The notes under the pieces were generated by a model, which made no database searches, was not told where the DNA came from, and worked only from the letters and a program-made list of their open reading frames with translations. The translations under genes and the position numbers were made by a program. A DNA stretch of 64,000 nt from Lojkania enalia (taxonomy: Eukaryota; Ascomycota; Dothideomycetes; Pleosporales). The DNA is taken from contig ML986579.1 of assembly GCA_010094045.1 (NCBI GenBank), positions 1,056,206 to 1,120,205 on the forward strand, read 5' to 3'. Position 1 is the stretch's first letter; every line of letters starts with the position of its first letter. Of this stretch, positions 23,273 to 37,205 are shown one piece after another.

Positions 23273-26200
23273 ATGAGCGAGATCGACTTGGGAAACCCTA
23301 GTCCGATAGAGAACGAAGAGGCCAGGCTTGACAATATAAAGCAGCCCGCTTTCCAAGTGCAGCCCGTGGTCCCAAGTCCGTCTCTGACACCCACCCTCAC
23401 CCCAAAAGAGAAGCCGGTAGACTATACTAACAGCATGACCGGAAAGAAGATTTTCACTCTCGAGAAGCCTGATGACAGGGCTCGAGAATTGGCAGCAAAG
23501 CTGAGCCTGGAAGAGCAGGTATGTTGCAGCTTTTGATATCAAAGGAGCTTGGACCCCCACATGTACGAACACGTGCTTATAGTGGTCCCCCATCTTTCAT
23601 GCATGTAATTTTTATCCGCAGCACCTTACCACCTTCGTCTATGTTGGAAATCCGATTCCTTATTTTCGGTTCGCGATGAGGTCTCACTGAGGCAATGTCC
23701 TGCTCTCCGATTGCAACACAAGCCCTCAATTAAATATCCTTACTTGCTACCTTCCTTTTTCAGATCTTCACATGGCCGTACTCTATAATATGCGCAAACC
23801 CTTTACGTAGAATTATGGATGGCTAAGCTGACTTTTAAAGATTTCTTTATTGGCAGCCGCCGATTTCTGGAGGACGGTTGCATTCCCAGACAAGGGCATC
23901 CCGTCAATCAAGACCACAGATGGGCCTTGTGGTGCTCGAGGAGAGTTCTTTACGAATGGCACACCAGCAAGTCCTGACCTTCGAGAACCTTGCAAGTATA
24001 AATTGACTAAGTAAACAGGCTGCCTTATTTCCTTGTGGCATTTCGCTAGCCGCAACATGGAATATGGATCTCATGGAGGAGGTCGGCCGACATCTTGGAG
24101 ACGAAACCAAAGCTCGAGGTGCCAATGTCCTTCTCGCACCTACAGTGTGCATGCATCGTTCCCCACTAGGCGGACGAAATTTTGAGTCTTACTCTGAAGA
24201 TCCATACCTTACCGGAAAACTAGCCGCCGCCTACATCCGTGGAGTCCAGAGCAAAGGTATTGCTGCGACGATTAAGCACTTTCTTGGAAATGAGCAAGAG
24301 ACTGAGCGCCAGGCCTACGATGCTATCATTGCCGAGCGACCACTCCGGGAGATTTATCTGAAGCCATTCGAGATTGCTATCCGAGAGGCTTCGCCATGGG
24401 CTCTAATGAGCGCTTACAATATGGTGAATGGTATCCATGCCGATGAATATGAGCACTCACTCAAAGAGATCTTACGTGGCGAATGGGGCTGGGATGGTGC
24501 TATCATGTCTGACTGGACAGGAACCTACGCTACTGCACCGTCAATCCGCGCAGGTGTCGACCTCGAAATGCCAGGCCCGACCAAGTGGCGGAAACTTGAC
24601 CAAGTTCTGGAGTGCTTGGAACGAGGAGAAGTTACTCGAGAGCAAATTGAGCGGGCTGCCGGTAATGTTTTATATTTAGTTGACCGAACGAAAGGTTTGG
24701 ATGGCGCTCCGGAGCCACCGGAGCGCTCTAATAATAACCCGGAAACCAGTAACTTGATCCGACAGGCCGGGATTGAAGGATTAACGTTGCTGAAGAATGA
24801 GAACAACGTTTTGCCAATCCGCAATGCGACTAAAATTGCCCTGATTGGGCCGAATGTTAAGCGAGCGATTGCTACTGGTGGAGGGAGTGCCGGAGTCAAC
24901 CCCTACTACTTGACCACCCCATGGGACGGTATTCGATCTCGTTTTGATGGCGAATTAACCTTTGCAAAGGGAGTCGACAACTCGAAATGGTTGCCTCTTG
25001 CGTCCCCATATTGCACCGCTCCGGATGGCCAATCTGGTGTGCGGTTGGAATATTACCGTGGAGACAGGTTCAAAGGAGAACCAGCTGTCGTTCAACATAA
25101 GGTCAGCACAGATCTTTGGCTCTGGGATTCTGCACCAAAGGATGTCCTCCCAGACTACTCCTTTAAAGTCAAGACCACTATCACACCAAAAACTTCTGGA
25201 AATCACACCTTTAGCTTTGCGTCTGTGGGACCAGGGAGAGTCTTTATCAATGGAGAGCTGTTCATTGACAACTGGGACTGGATCGAGGAGGGAGAAGCTA
25301 TGTTCTCGGCTTCTCAGGATGTATTGAAGTCAATATACCTCGAGGAAGGCAAGCCTATTGAATTCCTTGTTGAAAGTACCAATGAGGTCCGACCAGCTTC
25401 CAAAGTCTCGGTTCTGGGCCGTCGATACGACTATGGAGGTTGCCGTATCGGCTACCAAGAAGAAGATAAGGTCGATCGCCTGCAAGAAGCTGCTGATGCA
25501 GCGACGGAGGCCAATTATGCTGTCTTGATCGTGGGGCTTGACGCGGAATGGGAATCAGAAGGCTACGACAGGCAGACAATGGACCTTCCGAAGAACGGTT
25601 CGCAGGATCGTCTTATTGAAGCCGTGCTAGCCGCGAACCCAAATACAGTAGTTGTCAACCAGTCTGGAACACCGGTCACCATGCCCTGGGCGGACAAGGC
25701 GCCCGCTATCTTGCAAGCCTGGTATCAGGGAATGGAGGCTGGTAATGCGCTTGCAGACGTGCTCTTCGGCAACCAAAGCCCGAGCGGGAAATTGCCAACG
25801 ACATTCCCAAGCAGGATCGAGGACAACCCAGCCTACCACAACTGGCCTGGTGAGAACCTTAAGACGGTCTATGGAGAGGGTATCTACATCGGCTACAGGC
25901 ATTATGAGCGCTCTAAGATCGTTCCTCTATTTCCCTTCGGTCATGGTTTGACGTACACAACTTTCGATTATGGAATCCCCACTCTACATAACACAATTTT
26001 GACAGAATCCGAGGGCATCACGGTTACCGTGCCTGTGACGAACACTGGATCTGTTCCGGCATCCGAGATTGTGCAGGCTTATGTGAAGGACGTCAAGTCC
26101 ACTCTCCCTCGGCCTGAGAAAGAATTGCAGGCATTCGGAAAAGTATCCCTGCAGCCTGGCGAGACAAAGACCGTAGATCTTAAACTCGATAAGTATTCTA

Positions 26201-26401
26201 TCGGGTACTTTGATACATCCTTAGGACAGACTGGAGCTTGGATTGCAGAGGAGGGCGCTTTTGAATTACTCATTGGTGCTTCAAGTGCGGATATTAGGTA
26301 AGTCACTGAAGTCCATATTAATGGAGGGCTGAGGCTAACAATACATGCGTAGATGGAAGACTAACTTCGAAGTCAAGGAGTCTTTCCAGTGGATCTTTTA
26401 A
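23273..26401 (+). CDS. Glycoside hydrolase family 3 beta-glucosidase with PA14 domain
   Basis: Four exons: 23273-23518, 23841-23966, 24019-26297, 26353-26401, total 899 residues. Intron 1 is long (322 bp) and intron 2 uses a GC donor (GCAAGT...CAG). GH3 N-domain motifs: KTTDGPCGARG substrate loop, RSPLGGRNFESYSEDPYL, IKHFLGNEQE, and the catalytic nucleophile Asp289 in IMSDWTGT. The second GH3 domain follows, interrupted by a PA14 insert (about 463-590; LEYYRGDRF to GRVFINGELFID). Toward the C-terminus are VLIVGLDAEWESEGYDR, with the general acid/base region, GNALADVLFG, and a fibronectin III-like end. No signal peptide is seen; an 80-residue Pro-rich N-terminal extension precedes the domain, so the enzyme is probably intracellular, hydrolysing beta-glucosides or oligosaccharides taken up by the cell. 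The precise substrate cannot be told from sequence alone. Confidence 0.92.
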
Positions 26402-27299
26402 AAGTGATACGTGGTATGCACATTAAGTCTATGGAATGTTGCTTTCATTGGGAGCGGGCGTTGGAGGCGTTCAATCACCCATTTCGAGCGGATTTTGAGT
26501 CTCACACATGTAGCATCGGTCTAGTATTATAAACTCCATTTATTTTTGATGAATATTTGAAAATGAGCTTCAAACTATATCCCTCAGCCTTGATGCATCA
26601 TGCAAACCCACGGCGAATGACTTTTACTTTCTCTTTATTCTTCCCTCATAGGGAGAAGTGACTGACTCCCGATATGGTTTGTAGAACAGGAACATTATGT
26701 ATATTCCATTTGAATTTTACATAGCAAGCAGAGGTTAGTTTTACAATACCACGAAGTATAAGATGCTAGATTCAAGGCTATTTTCGCCATTCACAGCTGT
26801 ACCGGAGCTCCGGCTTGCAATTGGTTGGTCCACGGGTGGGGTATCAACACGTTATGAGACCCCTGCGTCGCACTAACGGAGTGGGATCATCTATTTCGCC
26901 GTGCAAAGCCGGAGAATTCCCGGCCCTGATCGTTTTGTCGGCTGCGGCATCACCTGGCAGTCCCATCACCGTTCTAATTACCTCAGACCGATCATCCCTA
27001 AGCTCAGCGCCCGTCGCGTTCCGTGCGTGTATCTTTTTACGCGTGACTTTACCGCGATTCGACCGCGTATCTCTTTTGCACGCCCGGAACCCTAGCGGAC
27101 AGAGCTGTCCCTCCTAATCCGACTGAGAGGAACAGCTCTTGGTCGAGATATAAGATTCGAAATAGCTCGTCTAGAACAACACGGGCTACAGCTCTTCATG
27201 AGCTTCACCGAACTTTGAGTCTCGTCTACGCACGGAAACGCGTCTAACCGTCTCCTGTCGCTGCAAGCCTTAACACCGACGCACAGCTGTTAAGCCGAG
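26402..27299. other. Spacer GH3 gene / sin3
   Basis: About 0.9 kb. The first half is AT-rich 3' flank; the second half is mixed and holds the sin3 promoter and leader. No gene or repeat seen. Confidence 0.5.
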
Positions 27300-30200
27300 A
27301 TGAATCCAGCACATCATGACGGGTGGCCGCCGTCACAGCCTTCAGTGGTGGGACCAGCTCAACCACAAACAGAACAGGCTCCAGGACAGGCGCCGCGGCC
27401 TTTGGGCTCTTTTGGGTATGTGATCCTTCTCACTCCCACCTGCAGCACCCATAGCACTACTTATAATGCATCAACCTGTTCCTGAGCTTCTTCGAAGTCC
27501 CCATGTTACGCTTCATACTAATCTTGGAAATGGTAACAGGCCGACCACTTTAAACCCGCAGCCGTCGTCGCATGCGTCATCGGCTCAAGGTGCAAGTTCT
27601 GTCCTCCCTCCTCCATCTGGTATGTAACCCATACCTGCGAACTTTGTATGTTTCCAGTACTAATACGTGGAAAGGAGGCCAGTTTTACCCCGCGAACGCC
27701 GCTACCGCTCACAATCAGAATCTTCCCGCGCTTGCTGGAATGGCCAGCGCCCCTCCACAGGCATCCCCCCATCAGTCTGCCCAGCGACCACCCTCTTCTG
27801 AGTCAGGACCTGCTGCGCAGAGTCATCAAGGTAATCCGCAAGGGCCTCCATATTCCTTGCCCGGGATATCTCAAACTCTTCAACAACCGCAGACGCAAGC
27901 TCCAAATCCGCCAGTCATCGACCGGGAGCGTGAGCTTCGTGATCGGGAAACAAGAGAAAGAGAGATGATGGAATCTCATGCTGCTCACCAGGCTGCTGCT
28001 CAACACGAGGAAATCATAAAACGGGAGGTAGAGCAACGGGATCGCGATCTACGAGAGCGGCAGCAACATGATCAGGCCCCGCATGAAAATCACTCTGGGC
28101 CTATCCAGATCCATCAACCGGTCGCAGTTGCTCCTTCTGCAAGGACAATACATGGTCCAAACGGGCTTCTCGGTCAGTCTGGGCCCATGGGAGGACCTAG
28201 CGCCCTCGGAGCACCGCTGAATGGGCCGAATGCGCCCGGGGGTATATTTGGAAATGCACCCGTTCAACAGGGTGATTCGACCCCTAGAATCCAACATGCT
28301 GTACAACCGCCTCCCCAGGCTTCAATGCTGATGCCCTTCGGAGGACCAGCCGGTCCAATGGCTATGGGCCAAGGTCAACAACCGATCCTCAATGTAAGTT
28401 TACCAGTCGCTCCCATTAAGACAGGTACTCACTAATTCTGCTCACCAGGATGCGCTCAGTTACCTTGATCAGGTTAAGGTTCAGTTTGCAGACCATCCTG
28501 ACGTGTATAACCGATTCCTCGATATCATGAAAGACTTCAAAAGTGGTGCAATCGACACCCCCGGCGTTATTGAGCGGGTGTCTACCCTCTTTGCTGGAAA
28601 TCCAAACCTTATCCAGGGTTTTAATACCTTTCTACCTCCAGGATACAAAATTGAATGCGGCACAAACGGAGATCCCAACGCAATTAGGGTGACGACGCCC
28701 ATGGGCACAATGGTGTCGACTATGCCTGCGGCAAGACCACGATCTCCCCCACGAAGCAATGCAGTAAATGGAAACGCGGCCGCTATGAACGAGAGCCCAT
28801 ACTATGAATCAGCGCAGAATAGGCACTGGCCACAACAGGCTAGAAATCAGCCGCAGGAGGCTCAGGAAGCGATGTTCTCGCCTAGTAGTCGCCACGTTGG
28901 GCAACCGCATTTTGCAAGTCAGCAGGGACAGCCAGGGCCAGCTCCTATCTCCCCTGAAATGACCAATCGGTCGCATACTGATGCCGCTGCATCAGCCGCA
29001 GCTCTCGCACATCAGCAAGAACAGAGGGGTGTCTCTCAACTTCAAAATGCCGTCTCTGCTGCAACAGGTCGCGCAATTATATCGCCAAGCGTAGATAGCA
29101 GCGTACCTGTCCCTAGCCAAGCCGTTAATGGGGCAAACCAAGCTGCTCCAGGCGGCGGTGTTGGGGCCGAGAAACGAGGACCCGTCGAGTTCAACCATGC
29201 AATTAGCTACGTGAACAAGATAAAGGTAAGAGGTACAAAAATTTCTTCGAATGTTTACTAATATTTCTTTTTTTTTTCAGAACCGTTTTGCTTCTCAACC
29301 AGACATCTACAAGCAATTTTTGGAGATACTACAGACTTACCAACGAGAGTCCAAACCAATCCAAGATGTTTACGCCCAGGTGACAACCCTGTTCAGCTCC
29401 GCACCAGATCTACTGGAAGACTTCAAGCAGTTCCTTCCAGAGTCTGCCGCCCAGCATAGGGCCCAGCAGCAAGCAGTTAGGCACGCTGCAGAGGATGCAG
29501 TCATGTTAAGCAACGTACGGAACGAAACTGCATATAGCCAAGCGCCAAATCATCAACAGACTCCCCGTGCCGACACTTCACGTCTGCCACCTATGGGTAA
29601 CTTTGCCCCTACTCCAACGGCGAATCGGGACAATAAGCGAAAACGTGGAGAGCGACAGGGCGCCAGTGCCACAACTGCTGCGACCATCCCTGCCGCTACG
29701 ACACAGGAGGCTCCTACGTCCAATCTAAGGGGCAACTATGGCCAAGTGAGTGTGAATAAGGTAGGCCAAACATTTTCCTTTCCAAATATCTCGGCAGTGC
29801 TACCAACACTGTTTGCACATTAACAACATCCTCTATACTTCATACTTGGACCTATCCAAGCCTTTATCTTTCCCAATCCTGCTCCATACTTGCCTTGTAC
29901 GAATATCCTTTGCCACATTTTTCTTCCTCCTCTTAGGATATTTGAAGCGATTGACGCGTTTCCCTCATCCCCTTTATTGCTCTATTCGCTTTCCTAGAAA
30001 ATTTGCTCTTGGGGGCCCTAGGCTAGGGAAAATTTCTCCATCACTATTATTTCGCTCTCCTAGGTTCCTCTATGAGAAGTTTGATAACGAGGCTAATGTT
30101 TCAAAGCGGGCAAAGACGGGTCATACAGGGAAACAACCTCTACTCCCAGAGGGTCCACCGGTCTCGCCTACACTAACTCCAGCCTTACCGGAGCCTTTAC

Positions 30201-32821
30201 CTCCAACCACCACTACTAACCCTTCGCAAGATGAGCTCTCATTTTTTGACCGCGTAAAGAAGTTCATCGGCAACAAGAATACAATGAATGAGTTCTTGAA
30301 GCTCTGTAACCTATTCTCTCAGGATCTTATCGACAAGCAATTATTACTTTATCGAGCACAGTCATTCATCGGTGGCAACCAAGAGCTGTTCACTTGGTTT
30401 AAGAAGTTCCTAGGCGAGGAAGAAGAACTAGCAGCCCACATACGTCCAAAGATTGTGAATTCGCGTGTCTCACTATCAAATTGCCGAAGCCTTGGTCCCA
30501 GTTACCGGTTGCTACCAAAGCGGGAGCGTGAGCGTGCATGCAGCGGTCGAGATGAACTATGCCGGTCTGTTCTGAATGATGAGTGGGCCTCTCACCCTAC
30601 TTGGGCTTCCGAGGACTCGGGCTTTGTAGCACACCGCAAAAATCAATACGAGGAAGGCCTTCACCGTATTGAGGAGGAGCGGCACGACTATGATTTCAAT
30701 ATCGAGGCCTGTACGCGGACCATTCAACAACTTGAACCGATAGCCAGCCAACTTTTGACGATGAAGCCCGAGGATAGAGTAAGCTTCGTCCTTCCTCCGG
30801 GCCTTGGTGGGCAGAGCGAGACAATTTACAAGCGCGTCATTCTTAAAATCTATGGTCGCGAAAAAGGCCGTGATGTCATCAATGAGTTGTTTTCAATGCC
30901 GTGGAATGTGATCCCCATTCTGCTTCACCGCCTGAAATCGAAGCTCGAGGACTGGAAGGCTGCACAGCGTGAATGGGAAAAAGTCTGGCGTGAGCAGACG
31001 CAGAAGATCTTCTGGAGGTCGCTTGATCATCAGAGCCTGTCAGTCAAGCAAGCGGACAAACGCCAATTTCAGCCGAAATCTCTACAAAACGAAATTCAGG
31101 TCCGGTACGAGGAACAGAAGCGACAGGCTGAGATCCAAGAAGTTCGCCCGCCCGACTACCAATTCGCGTACTCATTTAAGGATGAGGAAATCATTTACGA
31201 CGTTGCTCGCCTTATACTTACCTTCGCTGAGGGTAACACTAGCACCGACTTCTCCAAGGTCATTCCATTTATCAAAGAGTTCGTACCGCTTTTCTTCGGT
31301 ATCGATGCGAGCAAATTCGAGCAGCGCGTTCAGAGCTTCGCTCGGGACTCTTCAGTCCACGATTCCGGCGAAGATACAACAAGCCCCGACGAGGATTTTG
31401 CGCAAAAAGTCCAGAAGCCGAAGAAGGGTGATCTTCGCCGAGGCGTACTTGACCCACATGGCAAATCGCGAAAGGACAAAGAAAACAGTGTTGCTTCGGC
31501 TAGTAGAGATACGACTCCCGATGTCACGTCAGCAGCAGACGAAGAAGCGGCCGCAGACAGCGCCGCATCCAATGCTGGAGTTGAGCGGACCGCAGCGCAA
31601 TGGGTCCAATATTCAGCCCAGCCTATGACATTGGGCGAGCGCGAATTCGAACCTGAAGAGCCGTTCCGACGTAGTGAATATAACATGTACGCCAACTCAT
31701 CGATCTACTGCTTTTTCCGAATGTTCCAGATTCTGTACGAAAGGCTTCTGAGACTTAAAGAAAACGAAGACGAAGTTCGAAACGCCGTGGCACGCGCCAA
31801 AGAGCACAAACCAGCGCACGAGCTCAAGATGATAGACAAATATCCATCTGACTTTTTTAAGAACACTTCCGAAAATGCCAACTTCTATCAGCAGGTTTTG
31901 GATATGTTCCAAGATCAGATTCTTGGCGAAGTTGACATGGCTCATATCGAGGAGACTCTTCGCCGATACTATCTCCAAACGGGCTGGCAACTCTACTCTT
32001 TTGATAGACTCTTGGGCGCTCTTGTACGGAACAGCCTTGCGGTAGTTAGCTCCGACAACAAGGACAGGACGGTTGACATCTACAACTTGTTTAGGAAGGA
32101 TCGTCTCAATCAGAGCACGACCCACAAGAATGAAATCTCCTACAGGAAGGCCGTGGAGAAGTACGCGAAAGATGCTGATATTTACCGCATAGCTTATGTA
32201 TGTATTCCCGTAATCTCGCATTACCCAAAATTAGAACTGACTTCCATTTAGGACCCCGCTAAGATGGAGGCTCAAATTCGTCTTTTCAAAAAGGATGACC
32301 CAACCTTTGAACCCAGTACTGTCGATCGCGTCAAGCAATGGAGACATTACGTTGCGTCTTACATGACCGTCGAGCCAACCGAGGAAGTGGACCTGACACG
32401 CGTTCAAGTACCATACCTCAGGAATCGCTTCTCTAAGAGTGAAGACTTAGCCGACGATGAGCGTTTGGACTATGCTAGGGAGATGGATAAGGTCACGATT
32501 TCGATCAGCCCCGCAGCGTACACAATGAAGTTCGTCGCTAGCGACTCCCACTCAGACGAGGGTACCCAGTACTTCGTCCAGAAGGACCACGTGAGATCCG
32601 GTCTTAGCGAAGATGTGCCCAATCCGATCGAGGAGTACAACGCTTTCCGAGACGCGAGGCGTGATCTGGCTCAAGAGAAACTAGTGATGAACAATGCTTG
32701 GATGAAAGACGTCAGTCGCGATGATGTTGATGCTCGCAAAGCCGCGTTCAAGAAAGACCTTGAAGAACCCAGGAAGACCGCTAATGGTGATGATGATGAT
32801 GTGGATATGGGCAATGCATAA
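27300..32821 (+). CDS. sin3: Transcriptional co-repressor Sin3 (PAH domains)
   Basis: Proposed exons: 27300-27415, 27540-27619, 27675-28393, 28449-29225, 29281-29760, 30107-32197, 32252-32821, about 1610 residues. PAH1 ([19 protein letters not shown]) starts near residue 306, PAH2 ([21 protein letters not shown]) spans intron 4 near 565, and PAH3 ([20 protein letters not shown]) is near 767. The Sin3 co-repressor/HDAC-interaction block ([20 protein letters not shown]) follows, then a fourth PAH-like helix set and the C-terminal Sin3 domain with [17 protein letters not shown]. The protein scaffolds Rpd3-type histone deacetylase complexes in the nucleus. The N-terminus is Gln/Pro-rich. Least certain: the acceptor of intron 2 (27674 or 27677, both in frame) and the long intron 5 (donor GTAGGC at 29761, or GTGAGT at 29746, which also keeps the frame). 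The core domain assignment is very firm. Confidence 0.93.
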
Positions 32822-34732
<1,911 letters not shown>

Positions 34733-37124
34733 AATTCGACTTGGTGCGATGTAGAGGCGCAAATGGATTTGATCTTGCATAGCGGATGAGTTGAATGGCG
34801 TTTGCTAGCATTTGCATTGTGAATGGATCGGTCTCGGGGCACAATCTGGTGGGATATTGACGGTTCTCCGTAGGGTTATGTATAGAGGAAATGAAATGAT
34901 ATGTGAAAGCAAGACTTATTATTTCTCTCTTCTCCGATGTTGGTCAGCACAGATCAGATCTTAGATCCTTTTTGAGTTATTGATAAAGAGTTCTCTCCTC
35001 CTGCGACATTATTTTCCTTCTAATGGTTCCCATACTGTGCTAATAGAGCTTTTCCATTTATTTGTTACTTCATAGGATCATATGATTCAAAGAGCAATTG
35101 GCATCGCGTATCCACTGCGGCGGTACCAAATCAACCCACATTTAGCACTCCATGATTCCCTTTCAGATATCACTCTGATTCAGCAAACTGCCATATATTT
35201 ACTCACTACATTATCGCTTAGTAAAACATTGTTTAACACCACATCCCCTCGATCCTCCAAATTATCACTTAGCCCGAGAATCCATGCCATGCCATTAAGG
35301 AGCTTAGTTGCTAGATACTATGCTCCGTTATAATAATTCCTTAACATTATTGCAATTATAGGGCTCATGCATCGATTGAGGCTTTCAGCAGTGTTTTAGA
35401 CTTCTGATAGTTGTGCTCGAGCATAGTCTTATCTGTTGTTGCGAAATCGAAGATACTTGCATATACATTTAAAGTAAGGAGAGTTAATGAAAAATTAATT
35501 GCTCTTTTTGCAGAAATGGGAATTATGAAGAAGAGGATGTTTCATTTACCATAGGACACATTGATTGTATAGTATGCTATGGCGCGAATCGGGACTTGGA
35601 GGAGCTGTGACTGGTGTTAATGATGAGTAGAGACGAGATTGTAAGCAAGTTTAGGAATTAAAGGGAGACGGTTGCTTGTAGCTAGGAATATATCTCCGCC
35701 TTTGAGTCGTGCTGTTGAACGTGTTCGAGTCTACTGTTTCAATAATGGAGAGTTGAGGAGAAGGGAGGTAGTAGATGCAGGAGCACTGCGTCCGGAATTG
35801 CTAAGTGGGGAGGTGTTTTTGAGCTTAGGAATAAAAGAATCTGTTAACATAAACTTCTAAGATTTAGGGGGGGAATGTCGAACTTCAAAGGAAACACAGG
35901 TTACGCAAATTCTGGATCTCTAATTAGTTATCAGTTTCTAATTGACATTCCATTGATTCCTTGAATCTATCTGGAGAGAAAGTTAGACTATGGAGAGCGT
36001 TACAAAGGGATTTTGACAAATCCAGCACCTCGCGTGTACCTTTTGGGAGAGGTTTGCATGGAATAGCTCTAGAGGTCCTGAATTTTAAGAGAATCCGAGC
36101 TGATGCCAATACGAATATGAAGAACCGGTAGCCGAGAGCCTCCAAGGCAATTAGTGAATATGTTAGAGCGAATATTGTGCCATTATTGAACAGAAACCCT
36201 AGAAATATAGTATCCTCCGACTCGACTTTGAAGTGTTCTATTCTTGGGACGTCGAGAAGTTGTGGGAGAGGGGGGATATTTGGAATGGTAGAACATCGTC
36301 ACATGTTGAGGTTTCTCAGAGAAGAGAAGCTCTGCTGGTTCAACGCGACCTGAAATGTATTGATCTCGTCGACGCCACTAGCATCTTCTCTCGTCTCACA
36401 CAGTCGAAGACTTTTCATTCTGCAAGATACCTCCTTAATGGCCTCCGGGAGTATGCAGATCTTGAAGGAATAACAATCCCTCCTAACACTACATTCAGAT
36501 ATTTCCCACTCTAAGTTCTTATACTAAGGCCTCGATAACAGTTCTAGTAGGGAAGCGAATTGCGATGGCGTTGGAAGAGTGACGGACGCCCTCCAGGTTG
36601 TATGAATCGCATAGGATATGGGGCTATCGGAACTGGCTGTGAACGCAACTGATCATTCCTAGGACGCGATCAAATAGTTTCATCAATAAGGGGAACCACA
36701 CCATGGATGTAAATCTCTTGACCGTAAGTCTTGCTTGTTGTTGACGAACTCCATCCTTTAGTCTTTCCTAAAGTGGTTCCGCCCAATTATTAGACCAAAA
36801 AGCATCGTAACAGTGCAAGGCGCAATTCGACATATGCGTAATATTTTGCATACACATACAATATCAACTACAAGTTCATCCAGAATACCAACCACAAGAA
36901 TCAAGAATACCAAGGCTTCATCAGATGTCGTCCCAACAACGTCCACGCCAAGCACTCCACCCGCGATACCAAAAGGAGAATTCCGTGCTACTGCACCAAT
37001 CAGCACGCGCTAACCAAGAATCACTCACAAATCACCATCATGTCATACGAGACGTGATCGAGACGGGGAATATTCAACACCGAAGTGGCGACATCGGATG
37101 CTTTACCGTGTCGTCACTCTCTTA

Positions 37125-37205
37125 AAAATGAAAATAAAAAATAAGATTAAAAAGATAAAAATAGAAACAAAAATAGAAATAAAAAGAAAAGGAGAGAAAA
37201 GAGCC
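37125..37205. repeat. A-rich low-complexity tract
   Basis: About 80 bp made of AAATA/AAAGA-like units on the plus strand. It lies in the gene-poor region and is not part of any supported gene. Confidence 0.8.

Noticed and set aside
36233..36514. 93-codon plus-strand frame with protein-like look
   Set aside because: No recognisable family, no splice extension, lies in AT-rich DNA and overlaps another open frame; noted only in the gene-poor region entry.
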